Below are positions 1 to 10,177 of a DNA stretch of 64,000 nucleotides, piece after piece. The stretch comes from Lonsdalea britannica. Its GTDB lineage: Bacteria; Pseudomonadota; Gammaproteobacteria; Enterobacterales; Enterobacteriaceae. The translations under genes and the position numbers were made by a program. Positions within the stretch are counted from its first letter, which is position 1. Each line of letters begins with the position of its first letter. The stretch spans positions 6,682 through 70,681 of the forward strand of contig NZ_CAMKXG010000001.1 of assembly GCF_946477055.1 (NCBI RefSeq). The letters are read 5' to 3'. Below the pieces are notes generated by a model that searched no databases, was not told the DNA's origin, and worked only from the letters and a program-made list of their open reading frames with translations.

Positions 1-1029
1 AAAGTAATACGGGTCGCTGACCTTGGTGTAGTCAATGTTGAAACGCCACACCTGATTGAATACACCACTGTGTTGCCAGTACGTCAGCCAACGGGTGGTG
101 TTGCTGTCTGCCTCATAGGTGCCCGCTTTGATCTCTTTGTCGTACTGTTTATCGTTCGGCAGCCAGTCCAGCTCGAACACGCCAGCGCCTGCGCGGGTCA
201 GGTAACGGAATTCGTTTTCCCATTGCAGCCCACGCTTGGTCTGCAGGTGCGGCGTAATGGTGGCGTCGAAGTTCGGAGCGATGTTCCAGTAGTACGGCGT
301 AATCAGCTCAAAGCCGTTGTTTTTGCCATACTTGGCGCTAGGGATCAGGAAACCGGAGCGGCGGCGATCGCCTACGGGGAGCTGAAGATACGGACTGTAA
401 AAAACCGGTACGCCAGCGATGCGGAATCGTGCGTTCCAGATTTCGGCCACTTCTTCTTGCCGGTCATGGATGACTTCTGAACCCACGACGCTCCAGCTGT
501 CGTCACCCGGCAGGCATGACGTGAAGGTACCGTTTTCCAGAATGGTGTAACGATTGTCGTCACGCAGCTTCATCTTGTTGGCATCGCCGCGGCCTTGACG
601 TCCGACCATCTGGTAGTCGCCTTCGTAGACATCGGTGTCTTTGGTGTTCAGGTTCGACCAGGCTTTAGGCCCTTTCAGGATCACCTGGTTGTCATCGTAA
701 TGAACATCGCCGGTGGCGGTTACCGTGCGGGTCGGGTCAGTTTTGCCCGCCTGCTGTAACTGATTCAGCTCGACTTCCTTGGCGGTCATCACCCGGTTGC
801 CTTGCTCAATATTCACATTGCCTGTGAATACGGCGTTGTCGGGGTAGTTCGCCTGGGAGTGATCTGCCTGGATGTGAACGGGCAGCTGGCCGGTATCGCC
901 GGTCACTAGCGGACGGTTATACGTCGGTACGCCGAGCATACACTGAGAGGCGAGGTCCGCCATGGCTTGCTGGCTGTAGAGCGCTGACCACACTAACGAG
1001 GCCAGCAGAGTTGGGAAACTTTTTTTCAT
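1..1029 (-). CDS. lptD: LPS-assembly protein LptD (N-terminal part, cut by window edge)
   Basis: This is the outer-membrane component of the Lpt machine that, with LptE, inserts lipopolysaccharide into the outer leaflet. The reading frame is open from the ATG at 1029 down to base 1, giving the first 343 residues of a protein that is about 780 residues in E. coli. Residues 1-24 look like a signal peptide ending in AMA, followed by [11 protein letters not shown]. Cys30 and Cys172 match two of the cysteines that form the disulfides needed for LptD function in E. coli. The jelly-roll domain (with [18 protein letters not shown] and [13 protein letters not shown]) is complete, and the barrel has just begun ([18 protein letters not shown]). 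The gene is divergent from djlA, as in E. coli; surA would follow outside the window. Confidence 0.97.
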   Translation of the reverse strand, partial: MKKSFPTLLASLVWSALYSQQAMADLASQCMLGVPTYNRPLVTGDTGQLPVHIQADHSQANYPDNAVFTGNVNIEQGNRVMTAKEVELNQLQQAGKTDPTRTVTATGDVHYDDNQVILKGPKAWSNLNTKDTDVYEGDYQMVGRQGRGDANKMKLRDDNRYTILENGTFTSCLPGDDSWSVVGSEVIHDRQEEVAEIWNARFRIAGVPVFYSPYLQLPVGDRRRSGFLIPSAKYGKNNGFELITPYYWNIAPNFDATITPHLQTKRGLQWENEFRYLTRAGAGVFELDWLPNDKQYDKEIKAGTYEADSNTTRWLTYWQHSGVFNQVWRFNIDYTKVSDPYYF

Positions 1030-1215
1030 ACGCGGTATCAGGTGTTCCGTCATCAGGGGCATCATGCCGGCAAACCGTCAGAGACTATATCACGCGCTGG
1101 CGCAGTGCCAGTGCTAAATCCCCGCCGTTTTCTACGCGCTGCCGTTAGGAGCAAAGATAAATGACGGGTATGATAAAGCAATTTTTAGCCGACGGCATGA
1201 GGATTTGAGGAGTAT

Positions 1216-2103
1216 ATGCGCTATTGGGGAAAGTTGCTGGGGCTAGCTATGGGCGCAGCGTCCAGCGGTGGCGTCAGTGCGGTGATTATCGGGCTGCTGG
1301 TGGGTCATTTATTTGACAAAGCCCGCTCGTCGCGTCGACGCACCGCTTTTTCCGCGCACTCCTCTCGGCAGGCGTTATTTTACATCACCACGTTTCAGGC
1401 GATGGGCCATCTCACCAAGTCGAAAGGCCGGGTGACGGAGGCGGATATTCTCGCCGCGACCCATGTGATGGATCGGCTGGAGCTGCGTGGTGAAGCGCGT
1501 AACGCGGCTCAACAGGCATTCCGCGAAGGAAAATCCCGTCAGTTCCCGGTGCGCGGCAAGCTGCGTAAACTGCGCGATGTCTGCATCGGCCGTTTCGATA
1601 TGGTTCGCCTGTTTCTGGAAATTCAGCTGCAGGTCGCCTTCATCGACGGCGCGCTGCATCCCAATGAGCGTCGGCTGCTGTATGTTTTCGCCGATGAGCT
1701 GGGCGTGACGCGGGCGCAGTTCGAACTTTTTCTGCGAACGATGGAACGCGCGACGCAACAATCGCATGCTCAGTCGCAGCGCGGCAATAGCGGATGGTCA
1801 CAGCAGAACGGCAACGCGCATCAGCGTCGGGGACAGTCATACAACGGGCATTCCCAGCATCAGCGGCCGCCGGTACCGCCGCGTGGACCGACCGTGGAGA
1901 GCGCCTGCCGGACGTTGGGCGTGCGCTCTCATGATGATGCGGCGACGGTGAAGCGGGCTTATCGCAAGCTGATGAGCGAACATCATCCGGACAAGGTGGT
2001 GGGGAAGGGGCTGTCGCCCCGGATGATCGAACTGTCCAAGCGCAAAGCGCAGGATATTCAGGCGGCCTACGAATTCCTCAAGGCCCACAAGTTCTCGCGT
2101 TAA
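1216..2103 (+). CDS. djlA: Co-chaperone DjlA, membrane-anchored J-domain protein
   Basis: DjlA is an inner-membrane DnaJ-type co-chaperone that stimulates DnaK; in E. coli it affects capsule synthesis through the Rcs system. The 295-residue product has one N-terminal membrane segment (about residues 6-28, glycine-rich), a TerB-like helical region containing MGHLTKSKGRVTEADI, and a C-terminal J domain with the HPD triad at residues 257-259 (SEHHPDK). The linker at about residues 180-220 is rich in Gln, Asn, Ser, Gly and His, and is longer than in the 271-residue E. coli protein. The start is preceded by GAGGAG. The gene is convergent with rluA across 62 bp in which I see no clear terminator. 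Confidence 0.97.
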   Translation: MRYWGKLLGLAMGAASSGGVSAVIIGLLVGHLFDKARSSRRRTAFSAHSSRQALFYITTFQAMGHLTKSKGRVTEADILAATHVMDRLELRGEARNAAQQAFREGKSRQFPVRGKLRKLRDVCIGRFDMVRLFLEIQLQVAFIDGALHPNERRLLYVFADELGVTRAQFELFLRTMERATQQSHAQSQRGNSGWSQQNGNAHQRRGQSYNGHSQHQRPPVPPRGPTVESACRTLGVRSHDDAATVKRAYRKLMSEHHPDKVVGKGLSPRMIELSKRKAQDIQAAYEFLKAHKFSR

Positions 2104-2165
2104 CGTTTCCTCGCTTCCCCCGTCTTTCTCGACGACCTCTCTTCCTGTTGTTACCTAACGTTTCG

Positions 2166-2819
2166 TCAAAAATCCGGTTCGCAGCGAAAATGCATCGGCT
2201 CATGCGATGCCGGGTGGGTGATAAACAGTTCCTGCGCGTGTAACTGCAAACGCGACGCCATTGCCCGTGCGGCGGGCGGCGCGTAGAAACCATCCCCCAG
2301 AATCGGGTGTTCGATAGCCAGCATATGCACCCTCAGCTGATGGGAGCGGCCGGTGATCGGCATCAGTTTCACCCGGGTCGTGCCGTCGTCATCGCGAGAC
2401 AGCACCTCCCACAGGGTTTGCGCGGACTTGCCCTCAGTGAAACAGACTTTTTGCTTGGGACGATTGGGCCAGTCGCAAATCAGCGGTAAATCGACCAACC
2501 CCTCGTCCTGCGCCATATGTCCCCAAACTCGGGCGATATAGGTCTTTTTCGGCTCACGTTCGCGGAACTGGCGTTTGAGCTCGCGCTCGGCGGCTTTGGT
2601 CAGGGCAACGGCAATGACTCCGCTGGTCGCCATATCCAGGCGATGAACGGATTCAGCCGACGGATGTTCAGCCTGAATCCGACTCATGATGCTATCGCGG
2701 TTTTCCGGCGCGCGACCGGGAACGGACAACAGGCCGCTGGGTTTGTTGACCACCATCAGATGGTCATCCTGATACAGCACCTGTAGCCAGGGTTCTTGCG
2801 GCGGGTTATAGGGTTCCAT
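2166..2819 (-). CDS. rluA: Dual-specificity rRNA/tRNA pseudouridine synthase RluA
   Basis: RluA isomerises uridine 746 of 23S rRNA and uridine 32 of several tRNAs in E. coli. The 217-residue protein (219 in E. coli) carries the family signature SVHRLDMATSG, where Asp62 is the expected catalytic aspartate, and a later PITGRSHQLRVHM block. It has no S4 domain, as is typical for RluA. It lies 68 bp downstream of rapA on the same strand, so the two could be co-transcribed, although a GC-rich hairpin sits between them. The rapA-rluA pairing is the same as in E. coli. Confidence 0.96.
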   Translation of the reverse strand: MEPYNPPQEPWLQVLYQDDHLMVVNKPSGLLSVPGRAPENRDSIMSRIQAEHPSAESVHRLDMATSGVIAVALTKAAERELKRQFREREPKKTYIARVWGHMAQDEGLVDLPLICDWPNRPKQKVCFTEGKSAQTLWEVLSRDDDGTTRVKLMPITGRSHQLRVHMLAIEHPILGDGFYAPPAARAMASRLQLHAQELFITHPASHEPMHFRCEPDF

Positions 2820-2835
2820 GACTGGCTCCGAGCGG

Positions 2836-2859
2836 GCGGCAAGGGGGTTCCCCTGCCGC
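2836..2859. repeat. GC-rich hairpin between rapA and rluA
   Basis: The arms GCGGCAAGGGG and CCCCTGCCGC pair with a single bulged A. No T run follows on either strand, so this is not a convincing intrinsic terminator. It may act as an mRNA-processing or stability element between the two genes. Confidence 0.4.
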
Positions 2860-2887
2860 GTGAGTGATAAGCGCCATCATGCCGCTG

Positions 2888-5794
2888 TTATTGGTGTGAA
2901 ACCACGACCAGACGGATGGCGTCCAGACGCCAGTTTGCCTGTTCGAGATTCAGCAGCACCTGTTCCCGCTGGGTTTCCAGCGCCTGTAACTCGTCTTCGC
3001 GGATGTTGGGGTTGACCGCTTTGAGCGCCGTGAGGCGTTCCAGCTCGTGCCGCAGCGCTTTATCGGCGAACTGGGTGGCCGTCGCAATCACCTTCTGGGC
3101 CTGTTCGGCGACCAGCGGCTCCGCTTTTTGCAGCATGTCATGCACGTCAGGTTGGACGGCGTTCACCAGTTTGCTGGCGGTGTGGCGGTTGACCGCGGCC
3201 AGCTGGCGGTTGAAGCTTTCGAACTCCACCTGTGCGGCCAGATCGGTGCCTTTGCGATCCAGCAGGATGCGTACCGGCGTCGGCGGCAGGAAACGGGTGA
3301 GCTGCAGTTTTTTCGGCGCCTGCGCCTCTACCACATACACCAGTTCCGCCAGCAGCGTGCCGACCGGCAGCGCTTTGTTTTTCAGCAGTGATACGGCGCA
3401 GCTGCCGGTATCGCCGGACAGGATCAGATCCAGTCCGTTGCGGATGAGCGGGTGCTCCCAACTGATGAACTGGGCGTCCTCGCGGGACAACGCCTGCTCG
3501 CGATCAAAGGTGATCGTGCAGCCGTCCTGAGACAAACCGGGGAAGTCCGGCACCAGCATGTGTTCCGACGGACGCAATACGATCAGGTTGTCGCTGCGAT
3601 CTTCCTGATGGATACCGATGATGTCGAACAGGTTAAGCGCGAAGTTGACCAGCGTGACGTCGTCGTCCTGCGCGGCGATATCGGTGGACAGTTTTTTCGC
3701 CTGTTCGCCGCCGTTGGAATGCATTTCCAGCAGGCGGTCGCGACCCTGTTCCAGCTGGGCTTTCAGCGCATCGTGCTGCTCACGGCATTCGCGAATAAAG
3801 TCGTCGACGCCGTCCTGCTCTTCCGGATGAGCGAGCAGGCCGATCAGACGATCGTAATGGCTGTCGTAAATCGAGCGGCCGGTCGGGCAGGTATGTTCGA
3901 ATGCGTCCAGACCTTCGTGATACCAACGGACCAGCAGCGCCTGCGCGGTCTGTTCCAAATAAGGCACCAGGATTTGGATGTCATTTTCCTGACCGATACG
4001 ATCCAGACGGCCGATGCGCTGCTCCAGCAGGTCAGGGTTGAACGGCAGATCGAACATCACCAGATGGCTGGCGAACTGGAAGTTGCGGCCTTCGGAGCCG
4101 ATTTCGGAGCAGATCAGCACCTGAGCGCCTTCCTCTTCCGAGGCAAAGTAGGCGGCAGCGCGGTCGCGTTCCAGAATCGATAGGCCTTCATGGAATACCG
4201 CGGCACGGATGGCTTCACGCGTCCGCAGCGCCTGTTCCAACTGCAGCGCCGAGGCGGCTTTGGCGCAGATCACCAGCACTTTCTCATCGCGATGGCTGGT
4301 CAGGTAGTCGAGCAGCCACTCTACGCGCGGGTCGAAGCTCCACCAGGTGGCGTTTTCATCTTCGAACTGCTGATAAATTTGCTCGGGGTACAGCATGTCC
4401 TGAGCGCGCTTCTCGGAGGTTTTGGCGCCGGACATGATGCCGGAAACCTTGATCGCCGTCTGATACTGAGAAGGCAGCGGCAGCGGGATAGTCTGTAGCT
4501 GACGTTCCGGGAAGCCTTGTACGCCCTGACGGGTATTACGGAACAGCACGCGGCTGGTGCCGTGGCGGTCCATCAGCAGGGTGATGAGCTCTTCGCGCGC
4601 TGAACGCGCTGCATCCTCGTCCGAGGCGTTGATGGCTTGCAGCAGTTCGCTGATGTCCTGTCCGCCCAGCAGCGACGTCAGCGCCTGAAGATCCTCCGGG
4701 CTGGCCTCGTCACCGGTCAGCAGCTGGGTCACCGCATCGGCCACCGGCTGATAGCGCTGCTGCTCAGCCACAAATTCGGCGTAGTCGTGGAAGCGGTTCG
4801 GGTCCAGCAGACGCAGACGGGCGAAGTGACTTTCCTGACCGAGCTGTTCCGGCGTCGCGGTCAACAGCAGAACCGCCGGGGTGACGCTCGCCAGTCGCTC
4901 GATGGCCTGATACTGCGGGCTCGGCTCGGCTTCGCTCCAGGTGAGGTGATGCGCTTCGTCGACCACCAGCAGGTCCCAGTTGGCGTTGGCCAGCTGTTCA
5001 AAACGTTTCGGGTTGCGTTGGACAAAGCTCAGCGAACAGATGATCAGCTGCTCGGTTTCAAACGGGTTGCTGCTATCCAGCAATGCTTCGGCGTAGCGCT
5101 CGTCGTCGAACAGTGAGAACAGCAGGTTGAAGCGGCGCAGCATTTCCACCAGCCACTGGTGCTGTAGGGTTTCCGGCACCACGATCAGTACGCGTTCGGC
5201 ACGGCCTGACAGCAGCTGTTGATGGATGATCATCCCGGCTTCGATGGTTTTTCCCAGACCCACTTCATCCGCCAGCAGAACGCGCGGCGCATGGCGCTGG
5301 CCGACTTCGTGCGCGACATACAGCTGGTGGGGGATCAGGCTGGCGCGCATCCCGCGTAAACCGTTCCACGGCTGCTGGGCCTGAGCGTGCAGGTGCTGAC
5401 GGGCGCGATAGCGCAGGGCAAAGCGGTCCATCCGGTCAAGCTGGCCGGCGAACAGGCGATCCTGCGGCTTATTGAAGGTCAGCTTGCTGTCCAGAAACAC
5501 TTCGCGCAGCAGGGCGGGCGTTTCATCGTCGAGCCGCAGGCCGATATACGTGCGCAGACCGTTTTCGTCGATGATTTCGTCGACCTGCATCTGCCAGCCC
5601 TCATGGCTGGTGACGGTATCGCCCGGATTGAACATGACCCGGGTGATGGGGGCATCATTGCGGGAGTAGAGGCGATTCTCGCCGCTGGCTGGGAACAGCA
5701 GGGTAACCATTCTGGCATCAACCGCCACTACCGTTCCCAATCCTAATTCGCTTTCTGTGTCGCTGATCCAGCGCTGACCAAGTGTAAAAGGCAT
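2888..5794 (-). CDS. rapA: RNA polymerase-associated ATPase RapA (HepA)
   Basis: RapA is a Swi2/Snf2-type ATPase that binds RNA polymerase and helps recycle it from stalled or post-termination complexes. The product is 968 residues, the same length as in E. coli. N-terminal Tudor-like domains (about residues 1-105) precede the ATPase core, with Walker A DEVGLGKT at 176-183 and the DEAH box at 279-282. The second RecA-like lobe contains [14 protein letters not shown] and [11 protein letters not shown]. The reading frame is intact. It lies between polB and rluA, as in E. coli; the 421 bp upstream of its start should hold its promoter. Confidence 0.98.
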   Translation of the reverse strand: MPFTLGQRWISDTESELGLGTVVAVDARMVTLLFPASGENRLYSRNDAPITRVMFNPGDTVTSHEGWQMQVDEIIDENGLRTYIGLRLDDETPALLREVFLDSKLTFNKPQDRLFAGQLDRMDRFALRYRARQHLHAQAQQPWNGLRGMRASLIPHQLYVAHEVGQRHAPRVLLADEVGLGKTIEAGMIIHQQLLSGRAERVLIVVPETLQHQWLVEMLRRFNLLFSLFDDERYAEALLDSSNPFETEQLIICSLSFVQRNPKRFEQLANANWDLLVVDEAHHLTWSEAEPSPQYQAIERLASVTPAVLLLTATPEQLGQESHFARLRLLDPNRFHDYAEFVAEQQRYQPVADAVTQLLTGDEASPEDLQALTSLLGGQDISELLQAINASDEDAARSAREELITLLMDRHGTSRVLFRNTRQGVQGFPERQLQTIPLPLPSQYQTAIKVSGIMSGAKTSEKRAQDMLYPEQIYQQFEDENATWWSFDPRVEWLLDYLTSHRDEKVLVICAKAASALQLEQALRTREAIRAAVFHEGLSILERDRAAAYFASEEEGAQVLICSEIGSEGRNFQFASHLVMFDLPFNPDLLEQRIGRLDRIGQENDIQILVPYLEQTAQALLVRWYHEGLDAFEHTCPTGRSIYDSHYDRLIGLLAHPEEQDGVDDFIRECREQHDALKAQLEQGRDRLLEMHSNGGEQAKKLSTDIAAQDDDVTLVNFALNLFDIIGIHQEDRSDNLIVLRPSEHMLVPDFPGLSQDGCTITFDREQALSREDAQFISWEHPLIRNGLDLILSGDTGSCAVSLLKNKALPVGTLLAELVYVVEAQAPKKLQLTRFLPPTPVRILLDRKGTDLAAQVEFESFNRQLAAVNRHTASKLVNAVQPDVHDMLQKAEPLVAEQAQKVIATATQFADKALRHELERLTALKAVNPNIREDELQALETQREQVLLNLEQANWRLDAIRLVVVSHQ

Positions 5795-6215
5795 ATGTGC
5801 TTAGCTCGATACTCGTCGTTGTCGAAAATTGTCTGAATGACAGTCATTGTCGGCCGCCCTGCCGGGAAAAAGGCGTAAATGCTGCATTGCCCGTCGTGGT
5901 ATGGCAGGCGCCCGGTCGGCATGACCCGTGTTGTTATGTGTGAGTTAGCGATGTCCGCCGTCATTTGCGAGCGCGCTGACGGCCTGTCGGCGCGATAGGC
6001 GAAAGTCGCCCCGCTACGTGTGCGCCGCTCGCGCATTCGATGACGTTGGCCTGAAAGGCCTGCGCTAGGCGCCGTCCTGCGCGGATACGGCCCGAATCTG
6101 AATGCATGGGCTGACGACAGCGCAAGGTCTTATCGAAAATACCGCCGGATTCGGAAAGGGCGTTATGGTACTGGATGGACGCGCGTTCGTCACCTGCCAA
6201 ACCGCCGTCGGTGCA
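5795..6215. other. Spacer between polB and rapA (421 bp), no recognised gene
   Basis: Both flanking genes are on the minus strand, so this spacer holds the 3' end signals of polB and the promoter of rapA. Short minus-strand open frames of 72-97 codons occur but resemble no family I know and lack a clear ribosome-binding site. I could not identify a terminator with a T run. Confidence 0.5.
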
Positions 6216-8591
6216 TCAAAATAGCCCCATTTGTCCGGTGACCAGCATCGTAAAATCGTCGTGCAGGAAGGGCAAAATCCCATCCGCCACCGGCTGTAGC
6301 TGTTTCTCGACGTAGTGTGGGTAATCCAGCGGCGAATGGCGAGTTTCCAGCGGTTCAGGCCCGTTGACGGTCATGACGTAGCTGATCCAGCCGCCGTTTT
6401 GATACTGGAGCGGACGCCCATGCTCACGGTTGTACTCGTCGGCCATTCGGGCGGCGCGTACCTGAGGCGGAACATTGCGCTGGTATTCGCTGAGTTTGTG
6501 GCGTAGCCGCTTGCGGTAGACCAGCTGGTCATCCCACTCGCCGTCCTGCGTTTTGCGCACGTACTCGCGCACCCACTCCTGATAGTCTTCGCGCCGGAAA
6601 ATCCGCGCGTAGAGCTGCTGCTGAAACTGCTGCGCGAGAGGCGTCCAGTCGCTGCGCACGGTTTCCAGCCCTTTGAACACCAGTTGCGGCTCGCCGCTGG
6701 CGTTCAACGTAAGTCCGGCGTAGCGCTTTTTACTGCCCTGTTCCGCGCCGCGAATCGTGGGCATCAGGAAACGCTGATAATGGGTTTCGTACTCCAACTC
6801 CAGTGCGCACTCAAGACCCTGAGTCTGCGCCAGATGCTCGCGCCACCATGCGTTCACATACTGCACCAGTTCCCGGCCGATGGCGTCCGCTTCCTGATCG
6901 TTGTGAGCGTGATTGAGCCAGACGAACGTCGAGTCAGTATCGCCGTAAATCACCTGATAGCCGCGCGCTTCAATCAGCGCCTGCGTTTGCTGCATGATGT
7001 CATGCCCGCGCAGGGTGATGGAGGAGGCCAGTCGGGGATCGAAGAAACGGCAGCCGCTTGAGCCCAGTACGCCGTAGAAGGCATTCATGATGATTTTGAG
7101 CGCCTGCGACAACGGCTTGTTGCCGCTGCGTTTCGCCGCCTCGCGTTCCTGCCAGATGCTGTCGACAATCGCGGGCAGACAGTGCTGCTCGCGGGAAAAC
7201 CATGCGCCCCGGTAGCCCTCAACCGCATGCTGTTCGTCCGGGTGCCGCATCCCGACGGTCAGTCCGACGGGGTCGATCAGAAAGGTGCGAATGATGGAGG
7301 GGTACAGGCTTTTATAATCCAGTACCAGCACGGAGTCGTACAAGCCCGGACGGGAGTTCATGACGAAGCCGCCGGGACTGGCTTCCGGTGGGATCTCGCC
7401 AAGGTTGGGGGCAACGAAGCCTGCCCGGTGCATCCGGGGCAGATAGAGATGGGTGAACGCCGCCACGGAGCCGCCGCTGCGGTCTGCCGCCAGACCGGTG
7501 AGGCTGGCGCGTTCCAGCAGGAACGGCAGTAGTTCGGTCTTGTCGAAGATGCGCGTGACCAGCTCGCAGTCTTTCAGGTTGTAGTGGGCGAGGGCGGGTT
7601 TGTCTTCGGCGAAGCGACGGTCGATCTCATCCATCCGCTGGTAGGGGTTATCCATCGCCTTACCCTCGCCCAGCAGCGTCTGCGAGACGAACTCCAGGCT
7701 GAAAGAGGCGAAGTTCCAGGTGGCGGACTTGAGCGCTTCAATACCGTCGACAATCAGTCGTCCGGGCGCGCTGGCGAAAAAGTGCCCCTGTTTGTAGCCG
7801 TGTTCCCGCCACTCCAGCTCCGCCTGCTGACGGCCCAGCCGCAAGGGAATGCCGTAGCGTTCGGCGTGTTTTTGCAACACCCGCAGGTCGAACTGCACCA
7901 GATTCCAGCCGACGATCAGATCGGGATCGTACTGCTGGATCCAGTGGTTGAGCTGCTCTAGCAGCTGGGGGCGGCTGGTCGCATACGTCAGCGTGAGGTC
8001 GCCCGCGTCAGCCGGGTTGCCGTTGGGCGGACCCAGCATAAACACCTGCCGCTGGCCGCAGCCTTCAAGACCGATGCAGTACAGCTCGCCGTGGCGGTTA
8101 GTTTCGATATCCAGCGACACCATGCGCAGCGGCGGACGATAGTGCGGTTCGGGTTTCATTCTGGCATTGATGAGACGTCCTTCCGGCCCGGCGTCGCCAT
8201 CGAACCAGACAGGCGCCGTAATGAAACGCTCCATCAGGAAACGCTCTGGCGGGCGAATGTCCGCTTCATAAACCGGTATGCCGACCTCCTGCAGCCGTTT
8301 CTCAATACGCTGTAGCTGGCGATATTGCGGGCAGTAGAGGCCGAGCAGATCTTCGTGGTGGAAACTCTTCATCCCCAGCGGATGCAGTTCGGCCTTTCTC
8401 TCGCCGCTCAGCGCGGCGCGGACGTCCGCTTCGTGTCGGGCCGGAACGAACGCGACGGCCTGTTGCAGAGGAAGGCGCACCCGCTGCGGGCCGTCATCGG
8501 TGGCGAGCCAGAACTCGACCTGAATGCCGGCCGGCGTATCTTGCCAATGACGGGTGAGCACAAAGCCCTGACGCGGGGAGGAAGCAGTCAT
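6216..8591 (-). CDS. polB: DNA polymerase II (family B)
   Basis: Pol II is the SOS-induced family B polymerase used in replication restart and lesion bypass. The product is 791 residues from the ATG at 8591 (783 in E. coli). Visible motifs are the exonuclease block [16 protein letters not shown], polymerase motif [14 protein letters not shown], motif [15 protein letters not shown] and motif [11 protein letters not shown]. The C-terminus GQMGLF resembles the clamp-binding tail GQLGLF of E. coli. An in-frame ATG at 8624 would add 11 residues, but similarity to E. coli begins only after 8591 and a LexA-like site lies just upstream of 8624. A GAGG sequence precedes the 8591 start, rather close to it. 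Confidence 0.97.
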   Translation of the reverse strand: MTASSPRQGFVLTRHWQDTPAGIQVEFWLATDDGPQRVRLPLQQAVAFVPARHEADVRAALSGERKAELHPLGMKSFHHEDLLGLYCPQYRQLQRIEKRLQEVGIPVYEADIRPPERFLMERFITAPVWFDGDAGPEGRLINARMKPEPHYRPPLRMVSLDIETNRHGELYCIGLEGCGQRQVFMLGPPNGNPADAGDLTLTYATSRPQLLEQLNHWIQQYDPDLIVGWNLVQFDLRVLQKHAERYGIPLRLGRQQAELEWREHGYKQGHFFASAPGRLIVDGIEALKSATWNFASFSLEFVSQTLLGEGKAMDNPYQRMDEIDRRFAEDKPALAHYNLKDCELVTRIFDKTELLPFLLERASLTGLAADRSGGSVAAFTHLYLPRMHRAGFVAPNLGEIPPEASPGGFVMNSRPGLYDSVLVLDYKSLYPSIIRTFLIDPVGLTVGMRHPDEQHAVEGYRGAWFSREQHCLPAIVDSIWQEREAAKRSGNKPLSQALKIIMNAFYGVLGSSGCRFFDPRLASSITLRGHDIMQQTQALIEARGYQVIYGDTDSTFVWLNHAHNDQEADAIGRELVQYVNAWWREHLAQTQGLECALELEYETHYQRFLMPTIRGAEQGSKKRYAGLTLNASGEPQLVFKGLETVRSDWTPLAQQFQQQLYARIFRREDYQEWVREYVRKTQDGEWDDQLVYRKRLRHKLSEYQRNVPPQVRAARMADEYNREHGRPLQYQNGGWISYVMTVNGPEPLETRHSPLDYPHYVEKQLQPVADGILPFLHDDFTMLVTGQMGLF

Positions 8592-8629
8592 AACCTCAGG
8601 CCGTATGAAGAAGAAAGTCGTCATTAAGT

Positions 8630-8645
8630 GTGGTTATTTATACAG
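8630..8645 (-). promoter_or_regulatory. Candidate LexA (SOS) box upstream of polB
   Basis: On the minus strand the 16-mer reads CTGTATAAATAACCAC. It keeps CTGTATA and the AT-rich centre of the consensus CTG-N10-CAG but ends in CAC. E. coli polB is a known LexA target with a box in the equivalent place, which supports the call; the altered right half-site lowers confidence. Confidence 0.5.
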
Positions 8646-8841
8646 TGGTTGTCCAGCCTTTTTCGCCTGCCACCTGGTGAGGCAACGCTGACAATCGCGG
8701 TGCGTCCGGCGTCCGAATGATTGATTTGTCTTATGAATGCCGGGGCAATATGCGCACCATGCGAAAGCAGCGCAGGGTGCTTGTGGTGCAACTGACGCCC
8801 GTCGCCGCCGTTTAAGGCAATCACTTCCTGTTATGTCTGAT

Positions 8842-8859
8842 TTATTAATTGATTAATAA
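8842..8859. promoter_or_regulatory. Perfect AT-rich inverted repeat upstream of livK
   Basis: The arms TTATTAAT and ATTAATAA are exact reverse complements separated by TG. The site lies about 155 bp upstream of the livK start codon, in the only promoter region available to the liv operon, so it may be an operator. I cannot assign the protein that binds it. Confidence 0.4.
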
Positions 8860-9013
8860 CGTGTTTATCCGCCCCGGCTTATTGGCATGGTAATTGCTGA
8901 TTTTCCCATTGTGGTGCGGGTTGTGCCCGTGCGCATTTTTGCTGGCTATAGCCCTATACACAGCTTCATTTCACGATGGGAACGTAACCCACTATTCATT
9001 GACGAGGCGGAAC

Positions 9014-10150
9014 ATGAAGAGAAGAGTTTTCAAAACAACGATAGCGGCAGTCTGTGTGTCCTCTGCGCTGGCGGCCGCGAATGTCATGGCGGACGAAGTC
9101 AAAATCGGTGTTGTGCTGCCCTTGAGCGGCGCGTTGAGCGGTTATGGCCAGCCTTCTCAGAAAGGGGTGGATCTGATTAATGCCATGGAGCCGAAGCTGG
9201 CGAACGGCGACACCGTCAAGCTGATTATCATCGATGACAAGAGCGACAAGGTGGAAGCCGCCAACGCCATGCAGCGTCTGGTCTCCAGCGACAAAGTGGA
9301 TGCGGTGATCGGCGAGGTGACGTCGACCAATACGCTGGCGATGACCAAGATGGCGGAAGACACCAAAACGCCGCTGATTTCCCCGACAGCGACCAACGAC
9401 CGCGTCACCCGCAATCGCGAGTACGTCAGCCGGGTGTGCTTCTCCGACAGCTTCCAGGGGGTGGTCGGCGCCAACTTGGCCAGCCGCGATCTGAAGGCCA
9501 AGAAAGCGGCCATCATGTTCGACAGCAGCAACGACTACTCGGTCGGTCTGGCGCGCGCCTTCCGCAATCAGTTTGTGAAAAACGGCGGCACTATCGCTGT
9601 CGAAGTGCAGGCGCCGGGCGGCAGCAAAGATTTCAAAGCGCAGCTTTCCACCGTGAAATCGCATAACGTCGATATGATCTACATGCCGATTTACTACACA
9701 GAAGGCGCGCTGATTGCGGTACAGGCCAAGCAGCTGGGACTGAAAGTGCCGGTGGTGGGCGGCGATGGTCTGGCGGCCGATCCGATCTTCTTCAAACTCG
9801 GTCAGGATGCAGTGGAAGGCTACATGACCACCGACTACTACTCGCCGAATGCGAAAGAGCAGACGCCGGACGGCGAGAAGTTCATTCAGGCGTGGACCGC
9901 CAAATATAAAGAACCGACCCACACCTGGGGCGCGATGACGGCAGACGCCTACAAGATGATTATTGCGGCGATGAACAAGTGTAGCGACCCGCACGACCGC
10001 GTCTGTGTGAACAAAAACCTGCGTGCGACCACCAACTTTACCGGCATTACAGGGACGCTGACCCTGAAAGGCGGCGATGCTATCCGCCCTGCGGTCATCA
10101 ACGAAGTCAAGAACGGGCAGCTGGCGTTCAAAACGGTGGTCAATCCTTAA
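9014..10150 (+). CDS. livK: Periplasmic branched-chain amino acid-binding protein (LivK/LivJ type)
   Basis: This is the substrate-binding protein of a high-affinity branched-chain amino acid ABC importer, acting in the periplasm. The start at 9014 follows GAGGCGG and gives 378 residues, with a signal peptide of about 26 residues ending in NVMA before DEVKIGVVLPLSGALSGYG, typical of type 1 periplasmic binding proteins. Two Rossmann-like lobes are evident from the repeated hydrophobic strands. It is the first gene of livKHMGF. Unlike E. coli, which has LivJ and LivK, only one binding protein is present here. Ligand preference (Leu only, Leu/Ile/Val, or a related amide) cannot be read from sequence. 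Confidence 0.9.
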   Translation: MKRRVFKTTIAAVCVSSALAAANVMADEVKIGVVLPLSGALSGYGQPSQKGVDLINAMEPKLANGDTVKLIIIDDKSDKVEAANAMQRLVSSDKVDAVIGEVTSTNTLAMTKMAEDTKTPLISPTATNDRVTRNREYVSRVCFSDSFQGVVGANLASRDLKAKKAAIMFDSSNDYSVGLARAFRNQFVKNGGTIAVEVQAPGGSKDFKAQLSTVKSHNVDMIYMPIYYTEGALIAVQAKQLGLKVPVVGGDGLAADPIFFKLGQDAVEGYMTTDYYSPNAKEQTPDGEKFIQAWTAKYKEPTHTWGAMTADAYKMIIAAMNKCSDPHDRVCVNKNLRATTNFTGITGTLTLKGGDAIRPAVINEVKNGQLAFKTVVNP

Positions 10151-10177
10151 TCGGTGGGATGTAGTAAGGAGCGCACA

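Larger units (their letters stand above)
8592..9013. other. Divergent polB/livK spacer (422 bp)
   Basis: This region carries the divergent promoters of polB and the liv operon. I recognise a LexA-like box near polB and a perfect AT-rich inverted repeat at 8842-8859. No protein gene is convincing; an in-frame extension of livK to 8894 has no signal-peptide sense and no ribosome-binding site. Confidence 0.55.

Noticed and set aside
5743-6283. Small minus-strand open frames between polB and rapA
   Set aside because: They overlap the ends of the flanking genes, have no ribosome-binding sites and look random in composition.
8996-9994. Minus-strand open frame of 332 codons inside livK
   Set aside because: Antisense shadow of livK; composition is unlike a real protein and it ignores the clear signal peptide and operon on the other strand.
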